Shown here: positions 1-10,111 of the stretch, piece after piece
Position numbering within the stretch: position 1 is the stretch's first letter
Layout of the letters: each line of letters starts with the position of its first letter
Source: Clonostachys chloroleuca
Taxonomy: Eukaryota > Ascomycota > Sordariomycetes > Hypocreales > Bionectriaceae
Assembly (NCBI GenBank): GCA_037952775.1
Contig: JBANAY010000003.1
Location: 10,726,001 to 10,790,000 of the forward strand
Direction: 5' to 3'
DNA length: 64,000 bases
The notes under the pieces: generated by a model
Told to the model about the DNA's origin: nothing
Databases searched by the model: none
Seen by the model: the letters and a program-made list of their open reading frames with translations, nothing else
Translations under genes and position numbers: made by a program

Positions 1-584
1 GAGATCTTCGACGCCTTCAACACAAACGTCTTCGGCGCCGTCGCCACCATCAAGGCCTTCCTCCCCCACCTACGCGCCCAGCCGCCCCTCGACAACACAG
101 GAACCAGGGCCACCCTCGTCGCCTTCGGCAGCCTGGGCAGCTGGATCGGCGGCCCCACCTACGGCGTCTACGCCATGACCAAGTGGTCCTGCTCCGCGCT
201 CATGGAGTCCCTCGCCGCCGAGGTCGCCAGCTACGGCATCCGCGCCACCGTCGTCGAGCCGGGCTACTTCCGCACGGGGTTCCTCAACCCGGGCGCCAAG
301 GTCGTCTCCAAGGAGCGCCTGCCCGCCTACGAGGACCCGTCATCGGCGGCGGGTCAGGTCCGCGCCGCGCTGCTGACCACCGACGGCAACCAGCCCGGCG
401 ATGTCGTCAAGGGGGCAAGACCATCGTGGACATCCTAACGGGCACTGGTGTCGCCGAGGGGAAGAAGCTGCCCGTGAGGATCGTCCTCGGGACGGACTGC
501 GAGGAGACTATTCGCGGCAAGATCAAGCAGACCGAGGGTATCTTGGAAGAGTGGAAGGATGTCATCCGTGGCACTGACTATTAG
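1..584 (+). CDS. Short-chain dehydrogenase/reductase, 5'-truncated by window edge, one frame break
   Basis: This is the C-terminal two thirds of a classical NAD(P)-dependent short-chain dehydrogenase; the N-terminal nucleotide-binding glycine motif lies outside the window. The visible part opens with the NTNVFGAVATIKAFLP segment (the Asn of helix 4 and the following strand), then the catalytic Ser region (FGSLGSW), and the YxxxK active site as YAMTK at bases 169-183. A PGYFRTGF segment follows, as usual after the substrate strand. The frame breaks near base 418: the first frame runs into a stop at 436-438, while a second frame supplies an expected SDR tail (TIVDILTGTG... to TAG at 582-584). 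One missing base in or beside the G run at 412-416 explains this. The substrate cannot be told. Confidence 0.85.
   Translation, partial: DLRRLQHKRLRRRRHHQGLPPPPTRPAAPRQHRNQGHPRRLRQPGQLDRRPHLRRLRHDQVVLLRAHGVPRRRGRQLRHPRHRRRAGLLPHGVPQPGRQGRLQGAPARLRGPVIGGGSGPRRAADHRRQPARRCRQGGKTIVDILTGTGVAEGKKLPVRIVLGTDCEETIRGKIKQTEGILEEWKDVIRGTDY
411..420 (+). other. Frame break in SDR gene (one base missing)
   Basis: The run aagggggcaagacc joins frame 1 to frame 3. Restoring one base gives a continuous SDR C-terminus; no GT...AG intron fits here. Confidence 0.75.
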
Positions 585-941
585 TGTGCGAAACACGAAC
601 GGTAGTCGAGAGTATATATGTGATAATTCATGAAAAGGGGGGGGGGGGGACTTACCTAATGTTAGCATACACGAACGGATATATAAAGAATAAAGCGTGT
701 CTTTCAAGTGTGTAGTAACCAATTTTGATAATTCATAATATAACTCTCCTGTATATCCACAGTTCGGAACCAACCTTCATACCATGTTTATGGCCACCAA
801 TAACCTGCTGAAGAAGCAAACATACAAGACTCCAAGCGTCAATTTCGTATAGGACTTTGTTCGTGGCTATGTCGCCTTTTTTTTTTTTTTGTTGAGAATG
901 TGATTTATACAAAAACATAACTTAGTTATTTTCGTTGCTCT
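585..941. other. Intergenic, convergent 3' flanks
   Basis: Shared 3' flank of the dehydrogenase (+) and the mannosidase (-). It is AT-rich and contains a long G run near 638-650 and a T run near 878-891. No gene is seen. Confidence 0.7.
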
Positions 942-2800
942 TCACGCATGTGTTTGCGCCCTTCTCAAGGGGTGCCCCTCCGTATTAAATACCCAGTCGT
1001 CCAGGCTGACGAGGCTCGACTCGGAGAAGATCAAGTAAAAGTACTTGAGGGTCTCCGCCGTCCAATAGCTGTCCATGGAGTCCAGCTTGCCGGCCGCGTC
1101 CTTGTCAGTCTCGCTGTCCTTGTCGGTGGTCTTACCCTCCTTCTTTTCCTCCTCCAGTTCCTGGGGGTCTTCTCTTCCTTAGGGTTGACATCGCGCACTG
1201 CGCTATTTGCCAACTTAGTCCTGGTCAGCTTGTCGATGGCCTGCCACATATCCCAGGCCACGTCCCGCCAATGCGAGTTGCCGGTGGTTCGGAACAAGAT
1301 GAAGACACTCTCAATGGCTTCAGGGCGAAGGAGGTAGCGAGGGTCCGTAATGCGCGTGATGCCCTTGGGAAGACGCTCTTCCAGGATGGTCTTCTTCACG
1401 TCTCTGCTTGACGTCTGCTTAATGATACCCTCGTGCCACTTAGAGTCGTCCCAGAGACAGGGCTCCAGGGAAGGGCAGGACCTGAAGTAGAGCGACTCGG
1501 GCATCACGCCCGAGATCATGCTCGAGTAGGCCCAGGCGCACCCGGTAGTAAGCTTGGCACCGGTAGCGACCTGGGATTCGTTCGCCAGCAAGCGCCCGCC
1601 GAGGGCGAACATACCACCCGCGGAGCATGCCGTGTGGGAGGCGGTGGTGTCGAGCCTAATCTCTGGGGAACCGTCCTTCTTGTTCTTGACCGACTGGGCA
1701 GACCCCGAGAAGAGAATATCGTCACCGTTGGGGGTCATGGGCCGGTAGATAAGGTGTTTCATAATGGCCTCGACGCTCTTGCCATACATGTCGCCGTAGA
1801 CGCCCTGGGTGTTGCCCAGCAAAGCTGTCATCTTGATCAGGTACTCGTACAAGCTGTCGGACGTGGCACCAAGAGAGTAATCCTTGGCGAGGTCTACCTT
1901 GCCCTCAGCAGGCGAGGTGCCGTGAGCCCATAGACCCGGGATCTTGGTGGTCATCTGCGCCTCAGCAAACATATCGGTGATGCGCTGGATAGCGTCGTAG
2001 TATTTGGGGTCATTGGTCAAAAGGCTCAGTCGGGTGAACTCCAGGAACAGAGAGCCCAACTCGGAAACAAGTAGGAAGGAATCGTCCTGCTTCGTGCCCT
2101 GGGCGGCAGCCTTCAGGTTCCAGCGGGCGATGGGCAAGTGTTTGGGGGTGTCGAAGGCCTTGTACAACATGTCACCAACATCGCGGGCCTTCTTGATCAG
2201 GCGAGGGTCGGCGCTGAGGTCGTAGGCAGAGAGGAGTCCGCCGAGGAATCGGATGTTGGTCTCGAAGATGTTGACCTCCTTCAGGTTGGTACTCTCAAAG
2301 GTGATCTCGCGATCGATGGCATCAACGGCCTGGTTGAACTCGTCGACGAAACCCATGATCCAAAGAGTGTCGAGGGAGTCGACCAGGGTGGCACCCCATC
2401 CGCCGAATGTATCCTTTTGCTTGCCGGTGACAGGCGTGACCTCATCGCGCAACCACGCATGGTGCTTGTATGTCGACCAAGCACTGACAAATGCATCCTT
2501 GATGGCATTTCGACGGCTCTCCTGGCTGGATCCACCAGTATAGAACTTGGCCTGGACACGAGGCAAGGAAGCGGTTGGTGGTTCGGGGAGCGGTCGGTAG
2601 GACTCGACGGGGTTGTGGTATTCGACTTTGCGCCAGAGATACGTCTTGTCAGGCTCTGGTATCGGGACGGGGGCGAGGGGCTTCGGCAGGCCATGCGACC
2701 CAGCGCTAAAGTTGATGTTTAGGAGGGAGCTGTGAAATACGTAGAAGGTGGTGACGATGGCGAGGGCCACCACCAGCCATCTCGTCCTCCCTAACGCCAT
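942..2800 (-). CDS. Mannosyl-oligosaccharide 1,2-alpha-mannosidase (GH47), one frame break
   Basis: Class I alpha-1,2-mannosidase that trims Man9GlcNAc2 N-glycans in the ER/Golgi. About 619 residues if one lost base is allowed for. A short cytoplasmic tail and a single signal-anchor helix (about residues 8-27) give type II topology. GH47 blocks are in order: FETNIRFLGGLLSAYDL (about 178-195), SLGATSDSLYEYL, the SHTACSAGGM block (about 385-400), RPEAIESVFILFR, and the terminal NTEGHPLRR with the Ca2+-binding Thr. That terminal block is read only after a shift of frame near 1167-1172. The frame visible upstream otherwise runs on to a false stop at 1031. An acidic/basic low-complexity insert (EELEEEK- and TDKDSETD-like) lies just before the last block. 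Single exon; the ATG at 2798-2800 is followed at once by the anchor. Confidence 0.93.
1165..1173 (-). other. Frame break in GH47 gene (one base missing)
   Basis: A C5 run on the coding strand (agacccccagg) separates the two frames. One extra C restores the family's C-terminal block ending NTEGHPLRR. Confidence 0.8.
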
Positions 2801-3964
2801 AATGGAAGCCCGCTATGGCTTGCGGCGGACAAGGGGTTGAGGACGGCGACAGTCCACGAAGCGGAATGGAAGACGTATGTCGAGATCAGACTGGTAGCAG
2901 GGAACATATAAGGGAAGAGACGCAATTGGAAATGGTGAATATAAGAGAAAATATGGCAAAGGAAGGAATGACGATGGAGGCGGGAGGGATGCGTCGAGGA
3001 CCAGATGGATGCCAGGCCTGTGAAGGGGTCGAGCACTGCCAGCGATCAAATGGTGCTTTCCCCTTGTACCCAGAATTATTCCGCTGTGCCAAGTCCCAAC
3101 TGGCCAATGCCGCGCTAGACTTAGAGGGGCCGGTGGGGGGCCATCGAGTGCTGCGGCTGCTCTTGATCAGGGGCCTGGTTCTGCCAAACGTGTGTCAAGT
3201 GTGTATGGACGAGGTCGTTTTGCCAGGATTCAGCTCCAGATAGTTCTTGCTCGGGTGCCTGTTCGTGCTCTTGTTCTACGGCCAGCTGCGAGGAGCAGTT
3301 ACGCGATGTAGCCAACATCACAAATCGCACAGGCGTGAAGCCGCGCGGCAGGATCTTTTTAGGGGTCCTTAATTGGGGCTTTTTAGGGGTCCTTAATTGG
3401 GGCCCCTGCTAGCGAGACGTCGGTAACAGGTAACTGTGACCTCACCGGGCAGCTGAACGAGGCACTTATCGATTACGGACTCTGCGTTTCCAATGGAGAG
3501 AAAAGAGTGTCTTATTTTTTGTCTGACTGGTTGATAGGGCAGTTGCGGCAGGCTACTTCCAAATAGTCTAGGATCTACGTTCTCTCGTTCTCTCCATCTG
3601 CGATTTGTATCCACAGTTGCATGCGCAGTCGCGTGTCTCTTCACATGCCTCTTCTCTCTTATTATCCGACAGCCCGTTGATAATGAGGTCACAGCAACTG
3701 CGTTTCCGTTACATTGCCTGTAGGGCTGTAGGGCGAGGATCCAATTGTAACTTGATTGGTACCTGTAGCTATTGACTTGATCCTCGCTTGCTGGAATTCC
3801 TCACTTCCTCGCTAGACGACCACCGATTTTTGTTTCTCTCCTATACGTGTACTTTTGCATCTCCAACACCAGATACTCGTGTTCTTCTCTCCCTTTCCCG
3901 TAGCCAATTCTCAGGGATCAAGTTTAAGCCATTACTATGAGGACATATGATTCTCTTGGCCCCA
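2801..3964. other. Intergenic, mannosidase promoter side
   Basis: No credible coding region. It holds the 5' flank of the mannosidase gene, a 24-base tandem repeat (3356-3403) and pyrimidine-rich tracts. Confidence 0.6.
3356..3403. repeat. 24-base perfect tandem duplication
   Basis: Two adjacent identical copies, 3356-3379 and 3380-3403, each ttttt followed by aggggtccttaattggggc. Confidence 0.95.
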
Positions 3965-4249
3965 TCAGCCCAGCTGTCTAGCCCTCGCCATGAGCCACGC
4001 AATCTCATGCGCTCTCGCCCCAATCTCGCTCCATCTGGCCTGCTTCCTCATCGGCACGTACTCGCCGTGCATCAGCCGGTAGTTGCAGGCGTCGCACATC
4101 CTCTGCTGGTGGAATCTCCACTTGTCGCTGACGCGCTGCATCCAGAAGCACGGGTCCAGCTCGTCGTCGGCGAGCTTGCGCTGGCATCGCGATCGCAGAT
4201 CCATCGACATGCAGCCACAGTCGAATGTGTAAGTGTTCCAGTTGCACAT
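3965..4249 (-). CDS. Small Cys-containing hypothetical protein (94 aa)
   Basis: A 94-residue intronless frame beginning MCNWNTYTFDCGC, followed by a Cys (about 22), DPCFWMQRV, and a C-x2-C pair (MCDACN, about 52-55) before GEYVPM. The start MCxW...YxCGC with spaced cysteines resembles small fungal proteins of unknown function that may bind zinc. There is no signal peptide, so this is probably not a secreted effector. The family is not firmly recognised. Support is the ordered Cys pattern, the clear ATG at 4247-4249 and a composition unlike the surrounding non-coding DNA. It could have a further exon. Confidence 0.5.
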   Translation of the reverse strand: MCNWNTYTFDCGCMSMDLRSRCQRKLADDELDPCFWMQRVSDKWRFHQQRMCDACNYRLMHGEYVPMRKQARWSEIGARAHEIAWLMARARQLG

Positions 4250-5825
4250 GGCTGACGACTTGTCCTGTTGCGTTTTGTTTTGTTGCCTTTGCTTTTGTCG
4301 TTTCGAACCGGTCCTTTCGTTCTTTTGGGAATCCCCGTTCTCTTTTGGTCTCTTTCTGGGTCCTGGCTGTCCTCGGCTGGGATATGTTAGTGTTAATAGA
4401 TGTGTGCGTAACGGCGTAGGTAGGTAGGTATCTGTCCTACCTTTCTAATAGTGATGTCCTTCGTCGAGACTGATCTATTCTGAGCAAGAAGGTGGGATGA
4501 ACTCATCTGATATTGAACAACCTGGGGAAGAAGGGCCAGCTCAACTTCAAATAGGGCCTCTGCTCCCACACAAAGAGGGCCGTGGCTTTCTCATGCCATC
4601 GATAGCGTCCCGCTCGCGGATGCAAGTCTGCCTGTTGCCTGCCCTAATGCCCGTCGAGATTCTTGTGTCACGGCAACAATGCTTAAACGCATCCACTGGT
4701 ACAGACCTTACGTGCTGGCATCCCCTGTCTATTCGCTGCCTGTCTTTCTTTTCTTTTTCACATGAGACTGTAAAATATTTTGGGTTTCGTTCACATCTCT
4801 CGCTAGATTTGTTTGCGTGGCAACCCTCGAGTTCGTCCTGAAGTGAGTAACTCCCAGCCTATCCGGGAGCGGCTCCTCAGATAGAGAGAAGACAAGAGGA
4901 GAGAGAGAACTGTATAACCATACTGGAGAAGTCATTAGGCACTCTATGTCTCAAAGCTTTGTTCCACTCACACCCATCTTCTATTTTATTTAGTCTTATC
5001 CAGCCGACCTCCGAGCCGCCAGGTGTCACCGTGTCACTGATTGCATTGCCATTGGCACATCGCCACCGGCCAGGAGCAGGCGAACCAGTATAGATGCCTG
5101 ATTATATGATAAAACAGGCTGGGCGCGTATACCCGCAGACAGTCTCGGGCAGCCAACAGCCCTGCAACATAGGTTAAGAATCACGCTTGGGTTCAAGTTG
5201 GACAGCCCAGAGAAGCCCCTCAATAACAAAATTGAAAACTCACCTACCCTTGTTCATTTACTGCCCAATATTGTACTATTCAGTCTTCATCTTACCCTCT
5301 CTATCAAGCAATGTACGTACCGTCTGTTTGGCCTCTTAGTAGTGAAAGCAGGAGAGCATAACCACCTTGATCCTATGCCACCTTACTTTAAGCATTCATC
5401 CCGACGGGTTTTTAAGCGTCTTATTGAATCCCCTTGCAATCCTCTTGGAGGATAAATCAGACCGTCCCGTCTCCCAAGTCCAGACCCTCGGTCGCCGTTT
5501 CGCATCTCAGTTTCCCCAAACAAACACATCCCTGCCCAGCTCCATGATCCCCCTTCCACCAATCGGGTCGGAAATCCCACGAAACACAAGGATCCCCGAA
5601 ACAAGCCCAATGCATTTACCCGCAATACCAAGACTGGGATCCTTCCAGATTGGTAAAAACCACGGAGCTTCAACTGGGACGCATTCTTTTGGGAACCCTG
5701 GCTAGAGGCTTGGTATATAAGAGAGTTTCGGGGCCCAGAATGGCGGCGACGGGAGGAAGCACCCTTGTTTGGCCCTCTCAAGTCACCACCCGAGACTCTT
5801 GTGAGACGACCGTCCGATATCCACC
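4250..5825. other. Intergenic
   Basis: Divergent upstream region of the small Cys protein (-) and the pectate lyase (+). It contains a short gtag microsatellite near 4417-4431 and the pectate lyase TATA box. Frames inside are short, overlapping and without recognisable domains. Confidence 0.6.
5714..5720 (+). promoter_or_regulatory. Probable TATA box of the pectate lyase gene
   Basis: TATATAA lies about 106-112 bases before the ATG, a usual spacing for a strongly inducible secreted enzyme. Confidence 0.55.
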
Positions 5826-7336
5826 ATGAAACTGTCGCTACCCATCTTCGCGCTCCTGCTCAACGCTGTTGCCGGCCAGCAGCTTGCCTTCCCCGGCGCC
5901 GAGGGTCTCGGCCGCTATGCAAAGGGCGGGCGCACAGGTTCGGTCTACAAGGTGACGAATCTCAAGTAAGAAGCTTTCCATTCCGGATGAACGGTTGATT
6001 CTAGATGGCTGAGAAGAGAAACTTGTCAGTGATTCCGGAACGGGGTCGCTTCGTGATGCCGTATCGCAGTCCAACCGCATCGTCGTCTTCACGGTTGGAG
6101 GCGTCATCAACATCTCCTCTCGGATTGTCGTCAAGTCCGGCGTCTATATTGCCGGCCAGACTGCCCCCGGAGGTGTATGTTCCTTCCCCCTTCCCCTTTC
6201 GAATTTCTCCAGCCTGAACTTACAGATTCTCAGGGCATCACCGTCTACGGCGATGGCTGGTCTTGGTCCGATGCCAACGACTCCATCGTCCGCTACATCC
6301 GCATCCGCATGGGCAAGGGCGGCACCTCGGGCAAGGACGCCATCACCATCGCCTCAGGCGCTCGCATGATCTTCGATCATGTTAGCGTCTCGTGGGGCCG
6401 TGACGAGACCTTCTCCATCAGCGGTGATGCCGAAGACGTAACTGTCCAGAACTCCATCATCGCACAGGGTCTTGAGACGCACTCCTGCGGTGGCCTCATG
6501 CAGACCGATGGCGGCATCAGTCTCTTCAGAAACCTCTACATTGACAACAAGACCAGAAACCCCAAGGTCAAGGGTGTCAATGACTTCCAGAATAACGTAA
6601 GAATGCAGACACTAAACTATAGAACAACATATAAACTAACATGGGATCATCCAGGTCGTTTACAACTGGGGTGGCGGCGGTGGCTACATCGCCGGCGACA
6701 GCGACGGCCAAAGCTACGCCAACATTATCAACAACTACTTCATCTCCGGCCCTTCAACCTCCGTCACTGCCTTCACCCGCGGCAACGCCAACTTCCACGC
6801 CTGTAAGAATCCCTCTAAACCCCCAAAACCCAATCCGCCTCGCCAGTCAGTAACAAACAGCTAACAATACAAAAACCGTAGACGTCAAGGACAACTTCTA
6901 CGACTCCAACAGGAACGGCGCCCTCGACGGCTCCGCCCTCTGCGAGAAGGACACCTGCTACTCCAGCATCGACTTCCAGGCCTCCCCCTACAACTACGCC
7001 GCCCCCTCAAAGCTCTACACCGCCACCGAGGCCGTCCCCGTCGTCCTCAACTCCGCGGGGGCCACCTTCCCCTCCCGCGACGCCGTCGACACCGCCCTCG
7101 TCGACCAGGTCCGCTCGTACGGCACCAAGGGCGCCCTCATCTCCGACGAGGCCTCCGTGGGCGGGCCCGGGACCATCAGCGGCGGCACGTCCCCCACGGA
7201 CACGGACGGCGACGGCATCCCCGACGCGTGGGAGTCGGCCAACGGGCTCAACCCCAACGACAAGTCGGACGGCATGGCCATTGCGTCTAATGGGTACACG
7301 AACCTGGAGAACTATGTCAACTCTCTGGTGTCTTAG
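5826..7336 (+). CDS. Secreted pectate-lyase-type enzyme (parallel beta-helix, PL1-like)
   Basis: Five exons: 5826-5965, 6030-6174, 6234-6596, 6655-6802, 6882-7336; introns of 58-79 bases with GT...AG ends. Product 416 residues. Signal peptide MKLSLPIFALLLNAVAG, then QQLAFPGAEGLG. Hallmarks of the family include FPGAEG, the glycine-rich DSGTGSLRDAV, VVKSGVYIAGQTAPG, the IRIRMGKGG strand, and DHVSVSWGRDETFS, a likely Ca2+/active-site region. KVKGVNDFQNN and the WGGGGYIAG segment follow. The C-terminus has DTDGDGIPDAWE, a Ca2+-binding type-3/dockerin-like loop. The enzyme should cleave pectate by beta-elimination outside the cell. No damage is seen. The exact PL subfamily is not certain. Confidence 0.9.
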
Positions 7337-7679
7337 GCTTTCCAACTCTGTTGCGTTTCGTTGTCAATCATTTGTTTGGAAGTGTACATAGTTGAAGATA
7401 GGAATGAATGGGAATGATTTTCAGAACAAAAAAGTGTCTCAAAGGTATCTATAGGGTACTATACTCTGACCCTTGCCTCTGGGCACTTATTAAAACTACG
7501 TGAACTATCCTATGTGTATTGTCCAAAACAGTCATCCAATATTAAAAACGCTCAAAGCGACCGAATGCATCAACGTAAGTGATGGGTGGGAATAAAAGAC
7601 TAAAAAGAATTTTTCCAACAGAAAAACATAAATCATCATGCTTCCTGGACGCCTTGCTTTCCCGTCACATCGAGACCCG
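7337..7679. other. Intergenic, convergent 3' flanks
   Basis: AT-rich 3' region between the pectate lyase and the DUF2985-like gene; nothing else seen. Confidence 0.7.
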
Positions 7680-10111
7680 TTACGCCACCCGCCGGGGCTG
7701 CGTGGAACCACCGTTTTCTTTCGGCTTCTCCGCCTCCTTCTCCATCTCCTTCTCCATCTCCTTCTCCTTTTCCGGCTCCTCGACAATGAGCGAGACGAAC
7801 CGCTTCGCCTTCTGGGAGAGACGCTCCTTATCCGAGTCCGACCCCGTGCTCTTTTCGGGGGACAGCTGCCCGGTCGTCCTCTTCTGCTCAATGTGCTTCA
7901 TCGCGTCTCCCGTCAGTTCCTGGCGGTTCATGAGCTTCCAGACCTCCTTCTTGCGCGTCTTGCGGTCTCCGATGGTGATGATGAGCCCCGCGGTGATGTT
8001 GCAGGTTATGCTGACACAGAGGATCACCGTGGTGATGGCAATAGGCCTGACGTGATAGTCTATGCCCCAGGTACAGGCGCCCAGCGAGATCTGCAAGCAC
8101 GAATGGCAGTCGAGGAGAATGACGATGGCGATGAGATAGTCGATCGGGAAGGCGTAGTGCGTGTTCGTCTCGTTGGGTTTGTAGAAGCTGTGGGACTTGG
8201 CCAGCTTCGTCTGGTGGTGATACAGCTTCTGCTGCTGAGCGTACGTCAGCGGCGTATCCTCGTACACCTCAATCCCTGACCTGGCATCCTCGACGTCAAC
8301 GTCAACAATGTTGTTTCTCCGGGTATGGGGATCCTGCTCGCTCTCGCTATCCGAGTCTCGCGAATCGACAGTCTCGGGGCTCGTCACCTCCGGGAGCTGT
8401 GCTGTAGTGGAATCGGGTGCGGCATCTTCGGGCTGCTGCTTAGGCTCGCTCTTCTGCCACCACCACTTGCGTTTGGGTTTAGGTCGACCTTTTGCCTGCG
8501 CTTTCTTGACGATGCGCGCGTAGTGGACAATGTAGATCATGTGGTAAGTATCAATGGCTCTGAACGGAGCCAGTCCGTCACCCATGATGGCAAAATGCGA
8601 CAAGCACGCTGTCAATGATATGGATGACATACAATTGCTTGTCACCAACGTAGATCCACCCGATCAGAAACAATACCCAGGCCAAACCAAAGAGGGTGAT
8701 CAGTGTCCCGTACAGGGTGACCAAGAACCCGAGCGGGCGTCTCACGTACTGGCCAAAGCCCTTCATAGAACGTTTGAATCTCGATCGCCGTGAGTGAAGC
8801 ATATGGCGGACATGGTCGTCTAGTTCCCACTTCTCGTCCTCTGTCCATCCTTCTAAGCTGGCGCCGTGTGGGAGAGCGGCGTAATGTGAATCCGTGAGTC
8901 GCGACGAGATGGTGTTTGAACGGTCCAATTGAGGAGGCCCCTGGTCTTCGGCCATGTCAGTAGGCTCGATCCTTTCCCCTGGAAGTATCCCAGGTGGTTC
9001 CGTGGCAGTTACAGGTCTTGGCAGTCGTGGGTCAATATCATTTCGGGATAGGTTGTAAGTTGGCCGGCGGTTAACCCAGCTGCCAAGATCGGGAATGAAG
9101 AGTGAATTCTGGACGTTTGTGAGGGTGGAAAGGGTCTGGATCTCCGGGTCTTGAAACATGTTAGCAATTTAGTCCGAGGAAATACAGCAAACAAAGGATA
9201 TTGCAGAGAAGCCGGGAGGGGGATTTACCAATTGTGTCAAGATAGTCAACCAACAATTCATCATACTCATCATCGACATGACTATTACGGTTCCCGCGAC
9301 GGGATGGGGGCGATGGTGCGTTGGCTGTTTCCACGTCTGATGTATCTTGCCCATCCTGGCGCTTGCCAGGCTTGAATAAGCGACTGACCGCACGCATGCG
9401 TCTCAACATCGGGCCCTGGGAAGGCATCTCTGGCGATGTCCTCTGCCGGCTCAAATTCTGCTCTGGTAATGAGCGAACTGGCGACAGGGGCTCGTCCTGA
9501 AGACCCAGCTCCTCCATCGTTGGCCGCGCCCCTTCTTCGGTGAGTCGGGGCATCGAGATCTGGGGTGCCCGCCTGGAGGCACGGCCTAGGTGCGAAGACT
9601 CCGGGGCCATATGAGTACGCTCGGGCTGCGATATGCTACGTGGACGTCCGGAAAAGTCATCGTTTCTATGGCTGGTACCCCGATTTCCACTGTCTGCAAG
9701 CGATCGGAGAAAGTTGTTTTGTTCCACGATACTGTTAGGTCTCGAGCTGGTCGACGAACCGCGCCGGCGAATGCGAATGCTCGGTCGGCGGGAGCCAGGC
9801 GTTAGAGGCTCGTCGGATGCGTAGACGCCCGAGAAGCCCGGGAAGCCTGAGGATGAGGTAGGCCGCGATCCCTGTTGGAAGGAGGGTGTGTCGCGCAATG
9901 GGGGGAAGTATTCGGTAGGGCCAACATCACTCCTCGCGGAGGGAGTCGCGGGCTGGAGGGATACTTGCGACGGCGATGGGCTCAGGCCTTGGTGCTGTGC
10001 TGTCGAACTCTCGCCTGGGTTTGGGGCGAGGTAGCCGGTGGATGCGACAGGGCCGATGGGCGGGAGGCCGATGTCTGCAGCCTCGTCGGCTGGTCTCTTG
10101 TTGGAAGCCAT
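7680..10111 (-). CDS. DUF2985-like polytopic membrane protein, one frame break
   Basis: Two exons, 9229-10111 and 7680-9149, with a 79-base intron that splits an Asp codon. About 784 residues. The first half is Ser/Pro/Arg-rich and probably disordered. Then come hydrophobic segments: LGFLVTLYGTLITLFGLAW, the WIYVGDKQLYVIHIIDSVLVA stretch continuing into FAIMGDGLAPFRAIDTYHM, the PIDYLIAIVILLDCHSCLQI segment, and ITTVILCVSITCNITAGLII. The order GDGLxPxRxxDTYHM then DCHSCLQ resembles fungal DUF2985 proteins of unknown function. The tail carries a Glu/Lys repeat (EKEMEKEMEKEAEK). The frame breaks near 8592-8598 inside a conserved helix, so the gene is probably intact in the organism. Function unknown. 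Confidence 0.75.
8591..8599 (-). other. Frame break in DUF2985-like gene (two bases missing or one extra)
   Basis: gtcgcattttgcc on the coding strand joins ...SVLVA to FAIMGDG... out of phase, at a T4 run. No intron of credible length fits. Confidence 0.65.

Noticed and set aside
2815..3243. A 142-codon plus-strand frame upstream of the mannosidase
   Set aside because: It starts in the mannosidase leader region and shows no domain or regular composition.
8615..8640. A 24-base gtatgt...gacag mini-intron in the DUF2985-like gene
   Set aside because: It is far too short for splicing, removes conserved residues, and being a multiple of three cannot cure the frame break.
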